Source: Cycas panzhihuaensis
Taxonomy: Eukaryota; Cycadophyta
Assembly: GCA_023213395.1 (NCBI GenBank)
Contig: CM041465.1
Coordinates: forward strand, 139,073,741-139,137,740
DNA: 64,000 nucleotides
Direction of reading: 5' to 3'
Shown here in pieces: positions 57,081-64,000 of this stretch. Position 1 is the first letter of the stretch. The number at the start of each line of letters is the position of its first letter. The notes under the pieces are model-generated. The model searched no databases. It was not told the origin of the DNA and saw nothing but the letters and a program-made list of their open reading frames with translations. Position numbers and translations under genes: made by a program.

Positions 57081-57790
57081 GAGATTCATCAAATACAACA
57101 TCTTTGTTAATAATGATTTTATGGGCAATAGGATTCTACAACCTATATCCCTTCACACCATCTCTATCACCATAACTAACAAAGATACATCTATTAGATT
57201 TTGGGTTTAATTTTAAACATTGACTTTTATTAGTCAAGGCATAAGCATCATAACTAAAAACTTTTAAATTTAAATAGTCACATGAATGTCTAGTCTATAC
57301 CTCTTCAAGAATCTTGTAGTCTATTACAAGTGATAGTGACCTATTTACCAAATAATAAGATGTCTGAATAGCTTCTACCCATAACCCTTACTCTACTCTT
57401 GCATTACTTAGCAGGCTTCTCACTCTTTCCAAGAGTGTCCTATTCATGTGCTCAGTTATGTCATTTTACTGTGGAGTATAGCTAGTGGTCTTATTCCTTT
57501 CGATCCTAGCTTCTCTATAATAGTTCTCAAACTCCAAGGAGTTGAACTCACCTTTATTGTCAGTTCTTAAACATTTGATTAACCTACAAGTACTCTTCTA
57601 AACCAGAGCCTTAAACTACTTTTAAATACATCGAAAACTTTAGAATTCCTTTTCAAAAAATAGACCCATACCTTTCTAGAGTAATCATCTATAAATGTGA
57701 TAGTACAATGATCATCCATAAGATATTGCAGGGGCTAGTCTCCATACATCTGAATATATGTAATCCATAACACCTTTACTAGTGTGAATC
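57081..57790 (-). pseudogene. Array unit D: integrase, heavily broken
   Basis: The order matches units B and C (C-terminal linker near 57100-57280, core near 57520-57760), but no open piece of 60 codons remains. 'GGSLYYH'-like and 'RKVWVYFLKRN'-like fragments and the 'KTTSYTPQ' region near 57470 are recognisable on the minus strand. Confidence 0.7.
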
Positions 57791-59240
57791 CCTACCTTAA
57801 ACTAGAGTCTACACTACTTTCCAAAAATATGATATTTACAAAAAGCTAAATTTGAAAGCTGTAAGTTAGGAGGTAACGTATGGTTCATCAGTACCTTAAG
57901 TCCTCTCTCACTCATGTGCCCAAGTCTATGATGCCATAACTGAGCTGGATCTTCTATAGTCTTTAATATTATAGTTGCATGACTGACATCTGTACTACCT
58001 ACTAAAATATAAAGATTCCTTTCTTTAAGGCTTTCATATCAACCAAGGTTCCCTTTGATACCTTCAAGACTCCTTCATGACCTGTGTACTTATAACCATC
58101 AGAATCTAGTTCACCCAAAGAAATCATATTCCTTTATAGATCAGGTACATGTCTAACTTTAGTTAATGTTCTTACTATACCATCGAACATTTTAATTCTA
58201 ATGCTACCAATACCTATTGTCTTACAGGAAACTTTATTTTTCATAAGTACATCACCACCATCAAGAGGTTAGTATAATGAAAACCAACTCTTATGTGGAC
58301 ACATATGGTGTGAATAACTCAAATCCAATAGCCAGTCATGATGATAATGGGAAATATTATAAGTAACTAAGACATCATCATTTGTACCTTGATTTGACTC
58401 CACCTTATTAGCCTCCTTAGCAGGATCTTCCATTTTCTAGAACTCCTTCCTTTTATAGTAATCCTTCTTGAGGTGACCTATCTTATTACAGTGCCAACAT
58501 CTGAGCTTACTCTTATTGCCTTTTGACTTTAACCACAATGTATCCTTAGAGCTTTGTCCTCTCTCAATCTTTCTACCTCTTACTGTTATAGCTTTTGGTT
58601 TGGAGGTTTTAAGACTAGACTTCCTCCTCACTTCTTCCATCAGTAAAACACTCATAACATAATCATAGTCTAATTCATTTGTAGTACTAAAACTAATTGG
58701 GATGACAATATTATCCTAGGATTCTGGTAATGAACATAATAAGGTAATAGCCTTATTCTCATCCTCAATCGTGACATTGGTAATAACCAACTGATAAATA
58801 AGAGTATTAAAAATATTTAAATGATGAATAATTTTTATACTTTCCTTTATTCATAATGAGTACAACTACCTCTTTAAGTAGATTTGATTCATCACTGATT
58901 TAGTTATTTATAAGCTTTTTAATTGGGTCCATAATTTGGCTACTATCTACTCCCTGTGATGTTAAATAGAACTTCATCTGGTAAGCATAATCGTATTATG
59001 CTAAGAGCACTTTCATTTAGATCATCATATTCATCATTGTCTATCCCTACAGGTTTCTTTGATTTGTATATAGGAGCTCTGTATAAACCTTGTTGTACCA
59101 AAACATCATATGCTTTTAGCTTCTACAACTCAAAGTTATTCTTGCTATTGAATTTCTCCACCTCAAACTTTACATTAGTTAGTTTTTCTATTTGGTGTAA
59201 AAAAAAGTCAACACCAAAACCTTCACAAACTTTCTGCAAA
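57791..59240 (-). pseudogene. Array unit D: gag, protease and pre-integrase
   Basis: The protease site near 58310-58340 reads 'WLLDLSYSHHMC', so Asp is kept and Ser-Gly-Ala lost. The zinc knuckle is in 58655-58437: 'LRCWHCNKIGHLKKDYYKRK', where the last Cys is Tyr. Gag core is at 58660-58880 and the gag N-terminus at 58960-59200, on the minus strand, with stops. Confidence 0.8.
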
Positions 59241-59250
59241 AATAAAAGTA

Positions 59251-59262
59251 GCTCAGATACCA
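59251..59262 (-). other. Primer-binding site of unit D (one mismatch)
   Basis: GCTCAGATACCA next to LTR 5 differs from the initiator-Met complement at one base. Confidence 0.75.
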
Positions 59263-59267
59263 CTTGT

Positions 59268-59863
59268 TAAGAAAATTAGGTCTCAATAACCAGAAATCAC
59301 CACCAAGATCTAAACTATTTTGCAACTAGTTACAGGAATTGAAACTAAAATTTAACATACAAGTTCTTAAACTAGAGATAATATAATAAATGAATTAAAA
59401 AGCTAAAGCATCGTATATACATCTGATATAACATGATAAAACCCTAGCAGTGTGCTAGGGAAACATTCATAATCTGTAATAGAATGCTCACAACAACAAT
59501 AACCAACCATCTAACTCCTCATAGTACATCTAATACATGGAATATAATTAACATAATGCAAAAACACCCTCAATTGGGCTATATGAGAGAGTTATATAAG
59601 GCACAAATCTTGACCATCAAATTTAGGATAATTTTAACAAATGACCCTAATTCTCTTTATAATTTAGTATGCTTTTTAGTGCTAGTTTTTTGGGTTAGGG
59701 GCTACTGCCCCTAAATCCCCTCTTTGTAGAGGGGTTCTAGCTCCCCCTGCCCCCTTTAAATCCCTTGCAAAAGTCTGGTGGGGGGGGGGGGGGGAGGGGG
59801 GAACCACGCTACCAACCTATTAAAAATTTAGCCTAAAAAACATTGTTGTCACATTATATAACA
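59268..59863 (-). repeat. Array LTR 5, shared by units D and E
   Basis: 596 bases. The terminal TG is TA on the plus strand. A long G run (59779-59801) is present. About 60 bases around 59470 are missing relative to the other LTRs. Confidence 0.85.
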
Positions 59864-61680
59864 ATCTCTGCCTTGAAAATAATTTACCTAATACCTTTCC
59901 TGGATTATTTATCACATTTTTTGTAAGCCAAGAGAAGTTAAACACCATTTGAACTTCTCTAATAGTCTAGTTTTGTCAATATATCAATACAATTCTATTT
60001 TGTATTAACCTTCTCAAGTGCCACTCCACCTACTTCTATAACCTGTCTAACAAAATGGTACTTAAGAGCAATATGCTTTGTCCTACTATGATAAGTTAGA
60101 TTCTTTACTAAATAAATGGCACTTTGACTATCACAAAATACCTTTATCTTTTCCTATTTCTTTCCAAGCTCAACCAATAGACCCTACAACCAGATTACTT
60201 CTTTATAAGCATGTGCTATAATAATACATTCTACTTCTGTATTTAATAATGCAATTATACTCTGTAATTTTAACATCCAACTAACTAGACCATTTACAAG
60301 AGTAAATACATAAGCTAAGGTAGACCTTCTCTTATATAAATCTCTTACAAAGTCTAAATCAACATATCCATAAACCTGATTACCTATACCTCTAAATAGG
60401 ATGCAATAGTCACTTATACCCCTTAAATACAGAAGCACCTATTTCACTACTGCCTAATGTTCCTTTCCTGGATTTTCCATAAACCTGTTAACTACACTGA
60501 CTGCATGTTAAATATTAGGTCTTATACATACTATGACATATATCAAACTGTGTACTACACTAGCATAAGGCACATAAGATATATAATCCTTTTCTTCTTT
60601 ATTACTAGGACTCATACGCGAAGAAAGATTAAAAGGGAAGCCAATGGGATACTTATTTGTTTCACATTTACTATACCAAATTGGTTAACACCTTATCTAC
60701 ATATTTCTACTATGTTAACCATAGCTTACCATTTTTCCTGTCTCTATGTATCTCCATACCTAAGATTTAGTTTATAACTCCTAGATCCTTCATGTTAAAA
60801 GTCCTAGCTAATTGAGCCCTTGACTTGTTGATTTCTACCATGCTCTTGCTTGTAACTAGCATGCTATTAACACATAATACTGAGAGAATGAATAAGCTAT
60901 TATCCAAGGATTTAAAGTAAATACAATGATCATACTCACTTATTTTAAAATTTTGGCTCTCCATGAAGGCTTTAAACTTCCTATACCATTGCCTCGGTGT
61001 TTGCTTTAGGCCATATCATGATTTCTTGAGCCCACAAATAAGTCTTTTCCTACCATCTTATATAAACCCTTCTAGTTGATCCATATAGATCTCCTCATCT
61101 AAATCTCCATGTAAAAAAGCTATTTTTATATCTAACTACTCGAACTCCAAATCAAGAGAAGCTACTAATGCTAACAGAATCTGAATTGAAATAAGTTTCA
61201 CAACTGGTGAAAAGATCTCATAAAAATCAATACTTCTTTATGTATAAAACCTTTAGCCACTAGTCTTGCCCTATATTTATCAACCTTTCCACCAACATCT
61301 GTTTTCTTCTTAAAAACCCACCTACAACTAATAATCTTTCTACTATGTGGAAGTTCTACCAAGTTCCATGAATTATTTTTCTTCAAAGCATCCATCTCTT
61401 CTTACATAGTCCTCTTCCACTTCTCACTATGGATATCATCTACTACTTCCTAATAGTATGTAGGCTCACCATTATTAGAAATTAAAGTAATAAAAATAGA
61501 AGGTCTATACCTATCGGGTGGATGACTAACTTATATGGATCTTCTAACTGTTAGTGGAGGAATATCCACATACTCATATAAATCTGTTGTAGATTCATCT
61601 TTAGAAAGTCTTCCTACTCTTCTATTACAAAGGTTGGGTCTTAAGCTTAACCTGTTGATGTTCAACTTTTTACTCCTATT
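59864..61680 (-). pseudogene. Array unit E: RNase H and RT
   Basis: 60438-60184 gives 'VYGYVDLDFVRDLYKRRSTL' and 'TEVECIIIAHAYKEVIWL', the N-terminal RNase H half with its first Asp and Glu. 60964-60767 is RT, where the catalytic box reads C-V-N-S at 60863-60874, so the active site is lost. 61395-61198 is the RT start: 'MDALKKNNSWNLVELPHSRK', 'WVFKKKTDVGGKVDKYRARL'. Confidence 0.85.
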
Positions 61681-62450
61681 TCACTTCAACTTATATACTG
61701 TCTAATTTTAGAAAAGGAGATTCATCAAATATAAAATCTTTGTTAATAGTGATTTTGTGGTCAATATGATCCCACAACCTATATCCCTTCATACCATCTT
61801 TATCACCAAAACCAACAAAGATACATTTCTTAGATTTTAGGTCTAACTTCGAACATTGACTTTTATTAGTCAAGGCATAAGCATCATATCTAAAAACTTT
61901 TAAATTTTTATAGTTAAATAGATTTCCAACCCATACCTTTTCAGGAACCTTGCAGTCTATTACAAGTGATGGTGACTTATTTACCAAATAATAAGTTATC
62001 TCAACAGCTTTTACCCATAAGCCTTATTCCACTTCTACATTACTTAGTATACTTCTCACTCTTTCCAAGAGTGTCCTATTCATGTGCTTAACTATGCCAT
62101 TCTATTATGGAGTATAGCTAGTGGTTTTATACCTTTCAATCCTAACTTCTCTACAATAATTCTCAAACTCCAAGGAGTTGAACTCACCTCCATTGTCAGT
62201 TCTTAAACATTTGATTGACCTGCCAGTGCTCTTCTTAACCAGAGCCTTGAATTGCTTAAACAAACTAAAAACTTTAGATTTTTTTTTTCAAAAACTATAC
62301 CCATACCTTTTTGAAGTAATCATCTATAAATATGACAAAGTATAATGATCCTCTATAAGATATTATAGGGGTTGGTCTCCACACATCTGAATGTACATAA
62401 TCCATAACACCTTTACTAGTGTGAGTCCTTACTTTAAACCTAAGTCTATA
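61681..62450 (-). pseudogene. Array unit E: integrase
   Basis: 61987-61691 gives 'MVNKSPSLVIDCKVPEKVWV' and 'YRLWDHIDHKITINKDFIFD'. 62552-62295 gives the pre-integrase end 'MSERAFKVLMNCKLLPNLQL', then 'TSKGVMDYVHSDVWRPTPII' with the first catalytic Asp and 'FIDDYFKKVWV'. A frameshift in a T-run near 62281-62289 separates these from the second-Asp region. Confidence 0.85.
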
Positions 62451-63845
62451 TTGCTTTCCAAAAATATAATATTTACAAAAATCCAAATTTGAGAGTTGTA
62501 AATTAGGAAGTAACTTACAATTCATCAGCACCTTAAATGCTCTCTCACTCATGTGTCAAGGTCTTTGATGCCATAACTAAGATGGATATGCTGTATGGTT
62601 GATATCTATACTACCCACTAAAATATAAAGGTTTCCTTTCTTTAAGGCTTTTATAATAACCAAGGTACCCTTTGATACCTTCAAGACTCCTTCATGATCT
62701 ATGTACTTATAACCACCAGAATCTAGTTCACCCAAGGAAATAAGATTCCTTTTTAGATCAGGTACATATCTAACTTTAATTAATGTTCTTACTATACCAT
62801 TGAACATTTTAATTCTGATGCTACCAATGCCCATTGTCTTACATAAAACTTAATTTCCCATAAGTACATCACCACCATCAAGAGGTTGGTATGATGAAAA
62901 CCAACTCTTGTGTGGACACATATGGTGTGAAGCACCTAAATCCAATAACCAATCATGATAAAAATAGGAAATATTATAAGCAACCAAGATATCATCATTT
63001 GTACCTTGATTTGACTCTACCTGATTAGTCTCCTTAGTAGGATCTTCCTTTTTCTGGAACTCCTTCCTTTTGTAGAAATCCTTTTTAAGGTGACCTATCT
63101 TTTTGCAGTGCCAATATCTGAGCTTAGTCTTTATGCCTTTTGACTTTGACCTCGATGTTTCCTTAGAGCTTTATCCTCTCTCAATCATTCTGCCCTTACT
63201 TTCATAGCTTCTAGTATGGAGGTTTTAATATTAGACTTCCTCCTCACTTCTTCTATCAATAAAGCACTCATAATAGAATCATAGTCTAATTCATCTATAG
63301 TGATAAAACTAATTGAGGTGATAATATTATCCTAGGATTTTAGTAATAAATATAATAAGATAACAACCTTGTTCTCATCCTTACTTATGATATCAATACT
63401 AGCCAACTGATAAATAAGAATATTGAAAATATTTAAATGATTAGTAATTTTTGTACTTTCTTTTATTCGTAATGAGTATAACTAATTCGTCACTAATTTG
63501 GTCATATATAAGCCTTCCAACTAGATCCATAATCCTACTACTGTCTGCTCCCCTACGATATTAAATATAACTTCATCCACCAAGCACAATTGTATTGTGC
63601 TAAGAGCCCTTTTATCTAGATCATCCCATTCGTCATCGTCCATCTCCGTGGGTTTCTTCAATTTGCCTACAAGAGCTCTATATAAACCTTATTGTACCTA
63701 AACATCATACACTTTTAGCTTCCATAACTTGAAGTTGTTCTTACCATTAAATTTCTCCACCTTAAACTTTGTATTTGTTAGTTTCACCATTTGGTACAGA
63801 AAAAGTTGACACTAAAACCTTCATAAACTTGCTACAAAAATAAAA
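62451..63845 (-). pseudogene. Array unit E: gag, protease and pre-integrase
   Basis: 62834-62577 gives 'VRTLIKVRYVPDLKRNLISL' and 'ALVIIKALKKGNLYILVGS'-type sequence after protease. The protease site near 62925-62950 reads 'WLLDLGASHHMC' (Ser changed to Leu). The knuckle near 63065-63120 has Tyr and Phe for its first and last Cys. Gag lies at 63200-63800 with stops. Confidence 0.8.
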
Positions 63846-63849
63846 GTAG

Positions 63850-63861
63850 ATTTGATACCAC
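63850..63861 (-). other. Primer-binding site of unit E (decayed)
   Basis: ATTTGATACCAC keeps the TGGTATCA half of the initiator-Met site beside LTR 6; the AGAGC half is altered. Confidence 0.6.
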
Positions 63862-63865
63862 TTGT

Positions 63866-64000
63866 TGAGAAAATTAGATCTTAATAAACTAGAAACTACC
63901 ACTAAGATCTAAATAATTTCATAACTAGTTACAAGAATTGAAATTAAAATTTAACATGCAAGTTCTTAAACCAGAGATAATACAATAAATGAATTAGAAA
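63866..64000 (-). repeat. Array LTR 6, cut by the window edge
   Basis: 'TGAGAAAATTAGATC' and the following 120 bases match the starts of LTRs 1-5. Whether another unit follows cannot be seen. Confidence 0.9.

Larger units (their letters stand above)
24101..64000 (-). repeat. Tandem Copia array: six LTRs and five internal regions sharing LTRs
   Basis: LTRs of one Copia family start at 24101, 42270, 46794, 54558, 59268 and 63866. Each full LTR is followed directly by the 3' end of another internal region (atct-acctt-a-aataa...), and each internal region ends with an initiator-Met primer-binding site next to the following LTR. With inserted elements removed, the periods are about 4.73, 4.52, 4.62, 4.71 and 4.60 kb. 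All units run on the minus strand. Sharing single LTRs between neighbours is expected from unequal recombination between LTRs, not from separate insertions. Confidence 0.85.

Noticed and set aside
1-64000. CRISPR arrays, operons, prophage or bacterial features
   Set aside because: Repeats are LTRs and microsatellites. All coding traces are plant-type retrotransposons, with no bacterial gene organisation.
24101-64000. Array as an assembly duplication artefact
   Set aside because: Units carry different nested elements, different deletions and many private substitutions, so they are not copies of one read stack.

Overview
The window looks like intergenic DNA from a large, repeat-rich plant genome. 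All recognisable coding sequence belongs to LTR retrotransposons: Ty3/Gypsy of Tat/Ogre-like and chromovirus type, and Ty1/Copia. No cellular gene, rRNA, complete tRNA or CRISPR array was found. The species cannot be named from the sequence. Every coding region is broken, mostly by TAG/TAA/TGA codons where Gln, Arg or Trp is expected, so this is old, inactive DNA.

Left part (1-24100). A Copia element on the minus strand (Copia F, about 1-21957, running off the left edge) was hit twice by one Tat-like Gypsy family. A full-length copy (148-14583, plus strand) sits between its integrase and RT regions. A solo LTR (17154-19825) sits just upstream of its gag. The full-length copy keeps gag, protease, RT, RNase H and integrase. 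After these it carries a minus-strand coiled-coil ORF and then a second, archaeal-type RNase H close to the 3' LTR. Its left LTR has lost the segment that holds the TATA box. Between Copia F and the next block, 21986-23908 holds an unrecognised frame of about 640 codons with roughly 31 stops and no frameshift.

Right part (24101-64000). Six LTRs of one Copia family alternate with five internal regions, all on the minus strand, with neighbouring units sharing an LTR and a period of about 4.5-4.7 kb once younger insertions are removed. Unit A (24101-42935) is split by a chromovirus (Gypsy B, 26174-31732) and by a second chromovirus (Gypsy C, 33840-41708). Gypsy C lacks a recognisable gag and is itself split by another Tat-like solo LTR (36690-39483) carrying a long AT microsatellite. 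Unit C (46794-55219) is split by a small gag-only non-autonomous LTR element (48230-51366). Units B, D and E have no large insertions. The array continues past the right edge.

Insertion order follows from the nesting: Copia F and the tandem Copia first, then Gypsy B, Gypsy C and the gag-only element, with Tat-like LTRs inserted into Copia F and Gypsy C. Insertion ends were placed from TG...CA termini, flanking 5-bp duplications (one perfect, the others with one mismatch), and empty-site comparison with sister units.
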